Of a stretch of 64,000 nucleotides of DNA, positions 7,256-17,039 are shown one piece after another. The position numbers and the translations under genes are program-made. The first letter of the stretch is position 1. Each line of letters starts with the position of its first letter. The DNA comes from DASVVT01 sp036386415 (GTDB lineage: Bacteria; Acidobacteriota; Blastocatellia; Pyrinomonadales; Pyrinomonadaceae), in assembly GCA_036386415.1 (NCBI GenBank), contig DASVVT010000023.1, forward strand, positions 37,644 through 101,643, given 5' to 3'. The notes beneath the pieces are model-generated. The model did not search any database and was not told where the DNA came from. It was given only the letters and a program-made list of their open reading frames with translations.

Positions 7256-9751
7256 ATGCTACTCAAGCGCTTTTTTCATCTCCTTATCGCGACCACTCTT
7301 CTCTTTGCTAATGTCTGGATGCCCGTCAGGGCTGCGTCCGTAGATTCTCATCAAAGGCAGGCTGCCGCCCCCAACCCTTCAGACCTTTCAACTACCCTCG
7401 CCTCTATCGAGAAGACGGTCGATGAGAAGCGCAAAGAGTTGGGCGTACCGGGCATCTCTCTCGTCATCGTCAAAGACGACCGGGTGATCTACATGAAGGG
7501 GCTCGGCCTTAAAGATGTAGAGCGGGGGCTCCCCGTCACGCCCGACACACTGTTCGCCATCGGCTCGTGCACGAAAGCTTTCACGGCGATGGCGGCGATG
7601 ATGAGCGTCGATGACGGAAAGCTCTCTCTGGATGATTCGCCGAAAAAATTTCTCCCCTACTTCAAGCTGATGGACGCGGAGGCGGATGCGAAGATCACTA
7701 TCCGCGACCTGCTCTCGCACCGCTCAGGTCTCGCCGGCACAGACCTGCTATGGGCTCCGGGCGTGCTCGACCGCGAGGAGATTATACGCGCCGTCGCGTT
7801 CGCCAAGCCGACGGCCAGGCTCGGCGAGAAGTTCCAGTACCAAAACGTGATGTTCAGCGCGGCGGGCGAGGTCGTGGCGAAGGCACAAGACTCCACCTGG
7901 GAGCAGGTCATCGCTCGACGCATCCTCAAGCCGCTCGGCATGAAGGCGAGCAATACGTCCATTCAGGAGATGCAGAAAGCCTCGGACTTCTCGCTCGGCT
8001 ACGAATACATCGTCGCCACCAAAGAGGCGCGACGCCTGCCTATGCGCGACCTCAAGTCAATCGCCCCTGCCGGAGCGATCAATTCCAGTGTGAGAGACAT
8101 GGCCGCCTGGGTTCGCTTGATGCTCGGCGGAGGCGTGTTCGAGGGCAAGCGCCTGGTCTCCGAAAAGAGCTTCAAGGAATTAATCACGAAGCAGATCAAC
8201 ATCGCGGGCAACATTGATTATGGACTCGGTTGGGGATTGGCAGAATGGAACGGTCACAAGGTCTTGCAACATAGCGGCGGCATCGACGGCTTCAACTCTT
8301 TGGTCGCGCTGATGCCGGACAGGAAACTCGGCGTCGTCATGTTGACTAACGTCTCAAGCTCGCCCCTCGGACGGACGGTGATGGAGACTGTCTGGTCAAA
8401 CCTGGTCGGCAGCCCTCAATCAAATGCAAGCAACGCCACGGCGGCTGCGGTGGGAGATGCACAAAGCTCTGTAGCTGATCTGCAAAGCGAAGTTGGAACC
8501 TACAGATTTGCCGAAGCGGGATTCGATGTGGAGATTGCTTTGAAGGACGGCAAGCTCACCATGACCGTTCCCAATCAACCCGTCTATGCGCTCGAAAACG
8601 TGGGTGGACGCCGCTACAAGCTCGCCAACGCTCCCGCAGGCTTCTTCGTCACCTTTCGCCCCGTCAAAGAGAATGCTTCGCAGACCGAAGCTTACCTAGA
8701 GCAGCCGCAGGGGAACTACGTCCTGACGAAAATAGAACCGGCGGACGCTGGCACGGAAGCGGCGGCGGCAGCAGCGGCCAGCTATTCCAGCCCGTTCAAA
8801 GACCTGCTGGGCTCTTACGAGCGCGAGAAAGCAGGGACTATCGAGATCGCGTTTAAGGAGGGCAAGGTGGCATTGATCGTGCCGGGTCAGCCCGCGTATC
8901 CGCTCTCAGAAAAGGCTAAAGACAATCTCTACAGTCCCCTGCTTCCAGATTCCTACGCGGTTCTGGTCAAGCGTGACGCGGCGGGCAAAGTGTCTGCCAT
9001 CGTGCTCAAGCAGCCGGAAGGCGAATTTGAGTTCAAGCGCATCCCGGATTTCAACGCACAGATCACCGTCGATGAATTGATGACCAGAGTGATCGAAGCC
9101 CACGGCGGCGAGGCAAACCTGCGACGACACAGATCTATGATCCAGACGATTAATGTAGATTTCGAGAATCAGGGCGTCTCAGGCCCCGGAATCATCAACT
9201 CCCGTGCGCCGAATGCGACCGAGACGCAGCTCACCTTCATGGCGCTCGGCAAGAAGATCGGAACCTACAGGGAGTTTTTCGACGGCACGAGCGGAGGCGA
9301 GGAGACCAGTTTTTCGTCCGGCGAGACCAAGACCGGCGCGCAACTTGACGACGCACGCGTCACGTCAGACTTCTACCAGCTCGTCAACTGGAAGAAGCTG
9401 TTCAAGACGGTCGCTATTAAAAGGATGTCGAAGGTCGGAGATGAAGAGGTTTACGTCGTCGTGAAGACGCCGGAGAAAGGGAACCCGATCACGGACTACA
9501 TCTCTGCGAAATCATTTCTGATCCTCAAGCGAGACCTGCTCATCTCCAGCAACACGGGCGAAGGCGCACAACAGGTAATGGAGACCTACAGCGATTACAA
9601 GACGGTGGGCGGCGTACTCTTACCCTTCAAGACCGTATCGCATAGTAACGACACGGGCGACACGATCATGCGCTTGAAAGACGTGAAGTTCGACGTGGAG
9701 ATTCCAGATTCCGTGTTCCGCGCGCAGGCCAGGACTGTGAATCATAAATAG
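7256..9751 (+). CDS. secreted serine beta-lactamase-fold hydrolase with C-terminal accessory domains
   Basis: An 831-residue protein with a signal peptide (cationic start, hydrophobic core, likely cleavage after VRA near residue 26). Its class C beta-lactamase/DD-peptidase domain is at about 45-390. The nucleophile motif SCTK is at 104-107, the second-motif Tyr-x-Asn is YQN at 195-197, and HSGG lies near 342. Two similar segments follow at about 415-610 (GTYRF and GSYERE repeats), resembling accessory domains of AmpC-like esterases. A final segment of about 200 residues resembles lipoprotein-sorting-type beta folds. It probably acts in the periplasm or outside the cell as an esterase or peptidase. 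Resistance activity is not implied. The ATG has a GAGGAG site upstream. Confidence 0.88.
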   Translation: MLLKRFFHLLIATTLLFANVWMPVRAASVDSHQRQAAAPNPSDLSTTLASIEKTVDEKRKELGVPGISLVIVKDDRVIYMKGLGLKDVERGLPVTPDTLFAIGSCTKAFTAMAAMMSVDDGKLSLDDSPKKFLPYFKLMDAEADAKITIRDLLSHRSGLAGTDLLWAPGVLDREEIIRAVAFAKPTARLGEKFQYQNVMFSAAGEVVAKAQDSTWEQVIARRILKPLGMKASNTSIQEMQKASDFSLGYEYIVATKEARRLPMRDLKSIAPAGAINSSVRDMAAWVRLMLGGGVFEGKRLVSEKSFKELITKQINIAGNIDYGLGWGLAEWNGHKVLQHSGGIDGFNSLVALMPDRKLGVVMLTNVSSSPLGRTVMETVWSNLVGSPQSNASNATAAAVGDAQSSVADLQSEVGTYRFAEAGFDVEIALKDGKLTMTVPNQPVYALENVGGRRYKLANAPAGFFVTFRPVKENASQTEAYLEQPQGNYVLTKIEPADAGTEAAAAAAASYSSPFKDLLGSYEREKAGTIEIAFKEGKVALIVPGQPAYPLSEKAKDNLYSPLLPDSYAVLVKRDAAGKVSAIVLKQPEGEFEFKRIPDFNAQITVDELMTRVIEAHGGEANLRRHRSMIQTINVDFENQGVSGPGIINSRAPNATETQLTFMALGKKIGTYREFFDGTSGGEETSFSSGETKTGAQLDDARVTSDFYQLVNWKKLFKTVAIKRMSKVGDEEVYVVVKTPEKGNPITDYISAKSFLILKRDLLISSNTGEGAQQVMETYSDYKTVGGVLLPFKTVSHSNDTGDTIMRLKDVKFDVEIPDSVFRAQARTVNHK

Positions 9752-9769
9752 AAAATAGGATTCTTTAAT

Positions 9770-10870
9770 TTACGATTCACGAATCGTCTCCCGGCAACCG
9801 CTCTCGTGTGAGCGGCGCGCGGCATCCAGTACGAGCTGCGTGCGGTATCCGTCTTCAAAAGTCGCAGCGCCTTCGATCTCGCTACGTCCTTCTCTGAGGG
9901 CCTCTACGATCTTGCGTGCGAAAACGGTGAAGCCGCGCGACCAGCCGCTGTCGCGCATGCCGGGCGCGGCCTGGATTGGTTCCACCTCAACTGGCTTCCA
10001 CTCGCCCGCGCCGGTTGTCGAACGCCATAACCGATCCTCTTCTTCGACCATCAGCGCGCCCTCTGATCCAAATATCTCAAGCCTGTGCTCACCCCGCCCC
10101 TGCTCCACAACCGAGAGCGAAACGGTCGCGGTCGCGTCCTCTATCAACGGACTATCTGCTAATCGCAGGAGCAGGTTCGCCTCGTCATCCGTCGTCACGA
10201 GGCGCATCTCGCCCGTTCTCTCATCCTTACGCTCGCGCGTGTGTGTGGCAAGCTGGCCGAAGACGTGCGACGCTTCCGCGCCGAGCAGCCAGCGGAAAGA
10301 GTCTACGGCGTGCGAGCCGATAGCGCCGAGCGCACCGCCGCCCATTTTCGCATCAGACCACCAATTCCAGGGGCGCTCTACGGCAGCACGCGAGTCTGAG
10401 CGAAAGGTGTACTTCGCATGACGTACATGGCCGATCTCACCACTAAGCAGCATCTCGCGCATCTTCCGGCGGCCATTCAAAAACCGTAACTCATGATCGA
10501 CGAGCGCAAGCCGCCCCTTCTCCCTCGCCCGCCTGCGCATCGCGTCTGCTTCGCCCGTATCCATCGCCATAGGCTTTTCGCAGAGGACAGCCTTGCCCGC
10601 ATCGAGCGCCGCGAGCGTCATCTCCATGTGCGTCGCGGGCGGCGTGACGATGCTGATGAGATCGACATCATCGCGCGCCACGAGCTCGCTCCAATCCCCT
10701 ACGACATGCTCTATATCAAACTCGCGCGCCACACGTTCGGCGTTCTCCCTGTGGCCGCTCGCAATCGCCACGACGCGCGCCCCCTTGCAGGCGCGAAAGC
10801 CCGGAATCTGCGTCGTGCGAGCGAAGCCCGCGCCGATGACGCCGACGTTAATGCTATGGTTTAGACCCAT
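9770..10870 (-). CDS. Gfo/Idh/MocA family NAD(P)-dependent oxidoreductase
   Basis: A 366-residue protein with an N-terminal Rossmann fold (VGVIGAGFARTTQIPGF), the catalytic-lysine motif CEKPMAM, and the C-terminal alpha/beta domain of the family, including a GGGALGAIGSHAVDSFRW segment. Such enzymes oxidise or reduce sugars, inositols or related alcohols with NAD(P). It converges with the hydrolase gene at 7256-9751. Its last codons and stop run into a short heptamer-like palindrome (ATTTACGATTCACGAATCG, 9769-9787). The substrate is not predictable. Confidence 0.9.
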   Translation of the reverse strand: MGLNHSINVGVIGAGFARTTQIPGFRACKGARVVAIASGHRENAERVAREFDIEHVVGDWSELVARDDVDLISIVTPPATHMEMTLAALDAGKAVLCEKPMAMDTGEADAMRRRAREKGRLALVDHELRFLNGRRKMREMLLSGEIGHVRHAKYTFRSDSRAAVERPWNWWSDAKMGGGALGAIGSHAVDSFRWLLGAEASHVFGQLATHTRERKDERTGEMRLVTTDDEANLLLRLADSPLIEDATATVSLSVVEQGRGEHRLEIFGSEGALMVEEEDRLWRSTTGAGEWKPVEVEPIQAAPGMRDSGWSRGFTVFARKIVEALREGRSEIEGAATFEDGYRTQLVLDAARRSHESGCRETIRES

Positions 10871-10958
10871 TAAAATTTCGTCGGTTGTATTCTTAAGTTG
10901 TTGACAGGGTTGAGTTTATGCCCTCGCAGGGACTTGAACCCCGAACCAACGGATTATG

Positions 10959-11609
10959 CTTACCACTACGGCTTTCGCCGCGCTTCTGACCGCAGCAGCA
11001 ATCAGAGTTTGTGGTCTGGACTTTCTCTTCGCTTTACGCGTCTGCCATCAAGTCTCTACACCTTCCCCGCCTGAAGTCTGGCAAGGCTTGGCTCGGGATT
11101 ACCATCTCGCTTTCGCGTCTTAGGCTTCCCCGAATTTGACAGATTCTACAAGCGCACCTGAGATGATTCCGAGTCTGCTCGAAAGTCGAATGTGACGCGC
11201 TTGCAACCCAACTTTGGAGGTCATATGGAGAATACTTGTTCAGTTTGCAAAGCCGTATTGACCGGCAGGCAAACCAAGTTCTGCTCGCGCCTGTGTAAAA
11301 ATAGTTCCACAAACAGCAAACATCAGAATTACGTATCTCAGCAACATCGCGGTCACCAAAGAAGGCGCTTGCTGATTCAACAGAAAGGTGGCCGATGCGA
11401 ACGATGTGGTTATCGTCGCAATCAAGCGGCATTGGCTTTTCACCATCTTGATCCTACGATCAAGTCCTTTCCTGTTGATCTCAGGAAATGCTCAAACACC
11501 TCATGGGAAACCCTTGTGGCCGAAGCCGGTAAGTGCCAGCTTCTTTGTCTGAATTGCCACGCAGAGATTCATCATCCAGAATTCTCCACTTAGACCTTTC
11601 AAAGAACTG
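10959..11609 (-). ncRNA. group I self-splicing intron (IC3-like) in the tRNA anticodon loop
   Basis: The 651-nt intron interrupts the tRNA between U33 and C34. The 5' exon end GGACU can pair with GGUCU in the intron (complement of 11592-11596). This forms P1 with the splice-site U-G wobble, and the intron ends in G (complement of 10959). Core blocks of the tRNA-borne IC3 type are visible on the minus strand: CAAATTCGGGGAAGCCTAAG (11138-11119), GTAATCCCGAGCCAAGCC (11102-11085), AGAGACTTGATGG (11057-11045) and AAAGTCCAGACC (11024-11013, P7). The ribozyme core lies in 10959-11224. The rest, between the guide sequence and the core, is filled by an endonuclease gene on the other strand. Confidence 0.9.
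11225..11593 (+). CDS. HNH homing endonuclease inside the intron, antisense to the tRNA
   Basis: A 122-residue protein with a zinc-binding start (CSVCKAVL and FCSRLCK) and an HNH core: RCERCGYRR, then ALAFHHLDP, then CQLLCLNCHAEIHH. The start at 11225 is chosen because GGAGG at 11216-11220 sits four bases upstream; an upstream ATG at 11192 lacks such a site. It is encoded on the plus strand, opposite to the tRNA and ribozyme. Its stop codon overlaps the intron's internal guide sequence. The likely role is cutting intronless tRNA-Ile genes to spread the intron. It must be expressed from its own promoter, since the tRNA transcript carries only its complement. Confidence 0.88.
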   Translation: MENTCSVCKAVLTGRQTKFCSRLCKNSSTNSKHQNYVSQQHRGHQRRRLLIQQKGGRCERCGYRRNQAALAFHHLDPTIKSFPVDLRKCSNTSWETLVAEAGKCQLLCLNCHAEIHHPEFST

Positions 11610-11731
11610 AGTCCGCTGCTCTAACCATTGAGCTACGAGGGCACACTATTGATGTGAGGTGATTATAAGAAGCAGTCCGAGCGTCCGCAAGTCGCTGCCA
11701 CTATTTTGAAGAGAAGTTGATCCGTAACCGC

Positions 11732-12280
11732 CTATACAAATTCCGGTGATGAGAGCACGGACTCGATCTGGCGCAGGTGACGGTCTTCGTGAATACCTAT
11801 GAAGGCCAGCCATTGATAGAGGTTGAGAGCACCGAAGACGGGGTGCGGGTAGGTCATGGTCGAGAGGTCCATTGATTCTAGCTTCGGGCGCAGTTCGTGC
11901 AGCTCGGCGCGCGAGCTGCGCAGCCCGGCGAGCGACTCTCCAACCGTGATGTTGCCGCTCGGGCGAACCGTCTCCGGCGCTACATATTTCTCTTTCAGGC
12001 TGCGCTTGATATGCTGATCCAGAGAGAAGGGGCGAAAGCCCTGGCCGTCCTCGCCCGCCTCTTCGCTCGCTGATTCGGCTTTCTTCAACATCATCTTCAT
12101 GAGAGCGGACAAACGATTCTCCATGATGGAGAGGTGCTCGACTATCTCTGCGATAGACCAAGCGTCGGGCGTCGGTCGAAACTTCTCCTGCGCGGGACTC
12201 AGCCCTTCGACTCTGTTGTAAAGACGCTCGCGCGTCTCGTCTATCGTCTCGAAGATTTCTGCTACGCTCTGGTAAGCCAT
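11732..12280 (-). CDS. DinB-like metal-binding four-helix protein
   Basis: A 182-residue protein of the DinB/YfiT superfamily. Histidines are placed where this family binds a metal: IVEHLSIMENRL near residue 50 and GIHEDRHLRQIE near 160. Members include thiol-dependent transferases such as bacillithiol or mycothiol transferases, but most are uncharacterised. It stands alone between the intron-bearing tRNA and the ATP synthase genes, on the same strand as both. Confidence 0.8.
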   Translation of the reverse strand: MAYQSVAEIFETIDETRERLYNRVEGLSPAQEKFRPTPDAWSIAEIVEHLSIMENRLSALMKMMLKKAESASEEAGEDGQGFRPFSLDQHIKRSLKEKYVAPETVRPSGNITVGESLAGLRSSRAELHELRPKLESMDLSTMTYPHPVFGALNLYQWLAFIGIHEDRHLRQIESVLSSPEFV

Positions 12281-12368
12281 CAGGGGTTTCGCTCCTCCGG
12301 GAAATTTCAGCGCAGTTTAGCACAGCTCGACGAGCTTCGGCGTAGGGCGACGCGTGAATTGGCCTGAA

Positions 12369-12427
12369 AGCAAAAAGGCAAAAGTGAAGGAAACCAAGAA
12401 GCCTCCGTCACTTTTGCCTTTCTGCTT
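12369..12427 (-). terminator. hairpin downstream of atpG
   Basis: AGCAAAAAGGCAAAAGTGA (12369-12387) pairs with TCACTTTTGCCTTTCTGCTT (12408-12427) around a 20-nt loop, just after the atpG stop. On the minus strand the distal arm is U-rich, so it may end transcription of the atp operon. The arm itself has a 7-nt beat (AGCAAAA, AGGCAAA, AGTGAAG), so it also fits the heptamer hairpin class. Confidence 0.6.
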
Positions 12428-12437
12428 GCACCTCGCG

Positions 12438-13331
12438 TTAGAGCGCCGCCGCGCCGGATACGACCTCGATGATCTCGTTAGTGATGGCGGCCTGCCGTAC
12501 GCGGTTCATGTTGAGGGTGAGCGCGCCGATCAACTCACCTGCGTTCTTCGACGCCGAATCCATCGCCGTCATGCGCGCGCCATGTTCGGAGGCGACCGAT
12601 TCGAGCAAAGCGCGGAAGATTTGCGTCTCGATCAGGCGCGGCAGCAGGCGACTGAAAATCTCTGCGGGCGGTTGCTCGTATAGATACTCCGTCAGATTGG
12701 CCGGACTCGCTCCGGCGGCAGCCGCATCGTCAGTCGATTCGACGGTGCGCGAGACGGGCAGGAGTTGTTCGATGACGACTCGTTGCGAGAGAACGGACTT
12801 GAACTCGTTGTAAACGATGAAGACTTTATCAAGCTCCGCGTCCTCTTTGGAACGTTCGATCACGTCGTGTGCGATCTCCACTGCTTCAGCATACTGGACG
12901 CTTCCCTTGCCCGTGAGGCCGACATACTCTTTGACGAACGTCATGCTGCGACGGCGGAAGAAATCCCGCCCTTTGCGCCCGATGGGCAGCATCTCTATGG
13001 TCTTGCCCTCGTTCTCCTTGATGAACGCCTGCGCCGCTTTGATCAGATTGGTATTGAAAGCGCCGCACAATCCACGGTCGGCGGTGATCAAGACGATCAG
13101 GTAACGCTCATCCCCACGCGCGTCCAGAAGCGGATGATGGAAATCTTCATCCGTGCGCGCAGCGAGCTCGCCCAGCACCTCCAACATCTTGTTGGCGAAG
13201 GGGCGCGCCGTCACGACGCGATCCTGCGCGCGTTTCAAACGCGCCGCCGACATCATCTTCATGGCACGCGTGATCTGCTGCGTGTTCTTCACAGAACGGA
13301 TGCGACGGCGTATGTCTAACAGGTTAGCCAT
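12438..13331 (-). CDS. atpG: F1Fo ATP synthase gamma subunit
   Basis: A 297-residue central-stalk subunit that rotates inside the alpha3beta3 ring. It has the N-terminal helix MANLLDIRRRIRSVKNTQQI with TRAMKMMSAARL. It has the mid-region LIVLITADRGLCGAFNTNLI and the conserved C-terminal helix containing ERMTAM-like and ALTLNMNRVRQAAITNEIIE segments. It is the last gene of the b'-b-delta-alpha-gamma cluster. The expected atpD and atpC do not follow; a DinB gene does. A heptamer hairpin separates it from atpA. Confidence 0.97.
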   Translation of the reverse strand: MANLLDIRRRIRSVKNTQQITRAMKMMSAARLKRAQDRVVTARPFANKMLEVLGELAARTDEDFHHPLLDARGDERYLIVLITADRGLCGAFNTNLIKAAQAFIKENEGKTIEMLPIGRKGRDFFRRRSMTFVKEYVGLTGKGSVQYAEAVEIAHDVIERSKEDAELDKVFIVYNEFKSVLSQRVVIEQLLPVSRTVESTDDAAAAGASPANLTEYLYEQPPAEIFSRLLPRLIETQIFRALLESVASEHGARMTAMDSASKNAGELIGALTLNMNRVRQAAITNEIIEVVSGAAAL

Positions 13332-13339
13332 AAAAATTA

Positions 13340-13445
13340 GGGATGAGGGATGAGGGATGAGGGATGAAGAAAGAAAAGATTGAACTAATGATTCGACGAC
13401 TCACTAACTCAACCCTTTCATCCCTCATCCCTCATCCCTCATCCC
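13340..13445. repeat. heptamer hairpin (GGGATGA)4 between atpA and atpG
   Basis: Four exact copies of GGGATGA at 13340-13367 are mirrored by four exact copies of TCATCCC at 13418-13445, with a 50-nt loop. The arms could form a 28-bp stem inside the polycistronic atp message. It is not followed by a U-run, so it is unlikely to be a simple terminator. Confidence 0.9.
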
Positions 13446-13450
13446 TGCTC

Positions 13451-15136
<1,686 letters not shown>

Positions 15137-15143
15137 TGATGAG

Positions 15144-15686
15144 CTATTTGCCTGCTAGTCTCTCCTTGAACTGTTGCAACTGGCTGCGCACGGAGCCGTC
15201 ATAGATGGTCGAACCGATGCGCGTCACGATGCCACCAATCAGCTCTTCATCAGTCGTGAAGCTCAAACGTACGTCTTTGCCCGTCATCGAGGCAAGCCTC
15301 TCACGCAAAGCCTGCTGTGAAGCCTGCGGGACGGGATGAGCCGTCGTCACTTGCGCCGAGACTACTCCCGCACGCTCATCCAAGACCTGTGTGAAGCGTC
15401 TATTGATTTCACCGAGTTCCGCCAGACGCTGGTTCTGTAAGAGGACGTTCAGAAAGTTCGCCGTCGTCGGACGAACACGCGTTCGCCCGACGAGCGTGTT
15501 CAGGACTTGACGCTTCTGCTCATAAGGTATCGTCGGATTACTGAAGACCTCCATGAGCTGCGCATTCGTCTGCATCATAGATGCCCATTCAGACAATTCC
15601 TCCTGAACCTCGCGCGCTTCTCCACGCTCTGCGACGACATCTGCCAGTGCGGTCGCATATCGGCGCGCCACTGCCTGTACGCTCAA
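15144..15686 (-). CDS. atpH: F1Fo ATP synthase delta subunit
   Basis: A 180-residue peripheral-stalk subunit (OSCP homologue) joining F1 to the b dimer. It starts VQAVARRYATALADVVAE, as the family does. It ends with the conserved DEELIGGIVTRIGSTIYDGSVRS region (in part: GGIVTRIGSTIYDGS). Its start overlaps the atpF stop by 4 bp, so translation is probably coupled. Confidence 0.96.
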   Translation of the reverse strand: MSVQAVARRYATALADVVAERGEAREVQEELSEWASMMQTNAQLMEVFSNPTIPYEQKRQVLNTLVGRTRVRPTTANFLNVLLQNQRLAELGEINRRFTQVLDERAGVVSAQVTTAHPVPQASQQALRERLASMTGKDVRLSFTTDEELIGGIVTRIGSTIYDGSVRSQLQQFKERLAGK

Positions 15687-16246
15687 GGCTTGACCCCTCC
15701 CAGTTCCTCGATCTCAAGATTCACCAGACGGGCATCGTCCTCCGGGCGCATATCGCGGCGAATCATCTGCTCCGCGAGCCGCACACTCTGCTCGGCAGCA
15801 TAGTGACGCAACTCCTGCCGCGCAGCCTTGCCAGCGCTCTCTATCTCACGCTGGGCCTGCTCACGCAGTTTACGCGCCTCCTCTTCAGTTGCACGCTTGA
15901 TACGCTCGCGCTCTTGCTCCGCCTCCCTCTTCGCCTGTTCGCGAACGGTTGCGACTTCAGCATCAAGCCGCGCCAGACGCGCTTCCACCTCTTCGAGTTT
16001 AGCGAGCGCCGCGTTACGCTCTTCCTGCGCGCGCATCAGGTCACGGCGAATTCCCTCGCGACGTGCGCGGAAGGCTTCACCCAATGGACGGCGCAGGAAG
16101 TAAACGAGCAGGAAAACAAAGAGGCCCAGGTTGACGAATTTCCACGCTTCAAAGCCCGGATAATTCAACCACCAGGGCAAGCGTCCCCCTCCTCCTCCTT
16201 CACCCCCCGCCAGGAGGAGCACCAGTGATATAAAGGCTATAAACAT
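15683..16246 (-). CDS. atpF: F1Fo ATP synthase b subunit
   Basis: A 187-residue stator subunit. The N-terminus has an unusual Gly-rich stretch (GGEGGGGG) between two hydrophobic segments: a possible signal-like segment at 1-14 and the membrane anchor near 30-50 (FVNLGLFVFLLVYFLRRPL). A long charged coiled coil follows to the end. Its stop overlaps the atpH start by 4 bp. Paired with the preceding b' gene, it suggests a heterodimeric b/b' stalk, as in photosynthetic and several other bacteria. Confidence 0.93.
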   Translation of the reverse strand: MFIAFISLVLLLAGGEGGGGGRLPWWLNYPGFEAWKFVNLGLFVFLLVYFLRRPLGEAFRARREGIRRDLMRAQEERNAALAKLEEVEARLARLDAEVATVREQAKREAEQERERIKRATEEEARKLREQAQREIESAGKAARQELRHYAAEQSVRLAEQMIRRDMRPEDDARLVNLEIEELGGVKP

Positions 16247-16251
16247 AATTT

Positions 16252-16746
16252 TTATGCGGGCGACCCAAGACCCGTCGTCGCCGCTTCGCTGATCGGACGA
16301 TGTAAGATACGCTCACCGATCTCTCTGCCAATGCGCATCGCATCGCTTCCAAGCACAGCACGAGCATCTTCGGTCTGCGCGGCGATAGCCTCTTTTTGCT
16401 CCATGATGGAGCGGTTAACCTCTTCGCGTATGCTATCGAGTACCTTCTGCCGTTCATGCATCGCCTCTTCACGCACCTGCTCCATCAGACGGTAGCCTTC
16501 GGCGCGCGCCTCGCGCAGGGAGCGCTCATAGTTGGCTGTGCTCTCCTCTACACGCAGAAGGATGTCGCGCGCTTCGCCTGAACGACCACGCGTACGCTTC
16601 TCGCGCTCCTCTAGAATACGGTTGATGGGTTTGAACAGCGTGTGATCAAGAACAAACACCATCACAAGGATAATCGCGATGTGAAGAAAGAGTGTGCCAT
16701 CAGGCACGAGTTGGATGGAATTTTCCGCGAAGCCCAGGAAGATCAT
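16252..16746 (-). CDS. atpF': F1Fo ATP synthase b' subunit
   Basis: A 164-residue second b-type stator subunit. It has one N-terminal membrane helix (FLHIAIILVMVFVLDHTLFK) followed by a charged coiled coil with the family's KPINRILEEREKRTRG segment. It is the first gene of this atp cluster, five bases before atpF. The a and c subunits that normally precede it are absent; parS/selD-side genes lie upstream instead, so the Fo and beta/epsilon genes must be elsewhere. Confidence 0.92.
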   Translation of the reverse strand: MIFLGFAENSIQLVPDGTLFLHIAIILVMVFVLDHTLFKPINRILEEREKRTRGRSGEARDILLRVEESTANYERSLREARAEGYRLMEQVREEAMHERQKVLDSIREEVNRSIMEQKEAIAAQTEDARAVLGSDAMRIGREIGERILHRPISEAATTGLGSPA

Positions 16747-17039
16747 AGCGCTCGAAAGGCCCTAATGAACAGATAACACTGCCCCAGATTGTATATTCGA
16801 AAAATGCTCGTGTGCCAAAAGCTTGCGAGTCTAACATGCGGTTTCGCAGCCCGTCAAGGAAAGCTGTATGGGGATTGTGGCTGCGCTCGGTTGCTCACAC
16901 AGAAGACCAGGCTGGTGAAGTGTAGCTCTTAAACTATTGATAAAGGCTGGTATAAAAGATGTTTACCTGAAGCCTGGAACCCCAAACGATGGGTGCTCAA
17001 GAGTTCTAGGTGCTCTTTAGCTCACCACGCAAGTCTGAA
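16747..17039. other. gap between atpF' and selD; presumed atp promoter region
   Basis: This 293-nt stretch has no open frame of note and no recognisable RNA gene. It must hold the selD 3' end signals and the promoter of the minus-strand atp cluster, but I could not identify a convincing -35/-10 pair. Confidence 0.3.

Larger units (their letters stand above)
10919..11642 (-). tRNA. tRNA-Ile(CAU), split by a group I intron
   Basis: The 5' exon is 11642-11610 (33 nt, through U33) and the 3' exon is 10958-10919 (40 nt), giving a 73-nt tRNA ending in discriminator A with no encoded CCA. All arms pair: acceptor GCCCTCG with CGAGGGC, D stem GCTC/GAGC, anticodon stem GCGGA/TCCGT, five-base variable loop, T loop TTCAAGT. 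The anticodon loop is CUCAUAA, anticodon CAU. G1-C72 pairing excludes initiator tRNA. The run GGTTAGAGCAG with CATAATC and the TTGGT variable region resembles tRNA-Ile2, whose C34 is converted to lysidine by TilS so that it reads AUA. Elongator tRNA-Met is the alternative. Confidence 0.88.

Noticed and set aside
10919..11642. Reading the CAU tRNA as initiator tRNA-fMet
   Set aside because: The first acceptor pair is G1-C72, whereas bacterial initiators have an unpaired first position; the anticodon-arm context fits tRNA-Ile2 better.
13340..13445. (GGGATGA)4 array as a CRISPR
   Set aside because: The units are contiguous 7-mers without spacers, mirrored in an inverted array; no cas genes are in the window.
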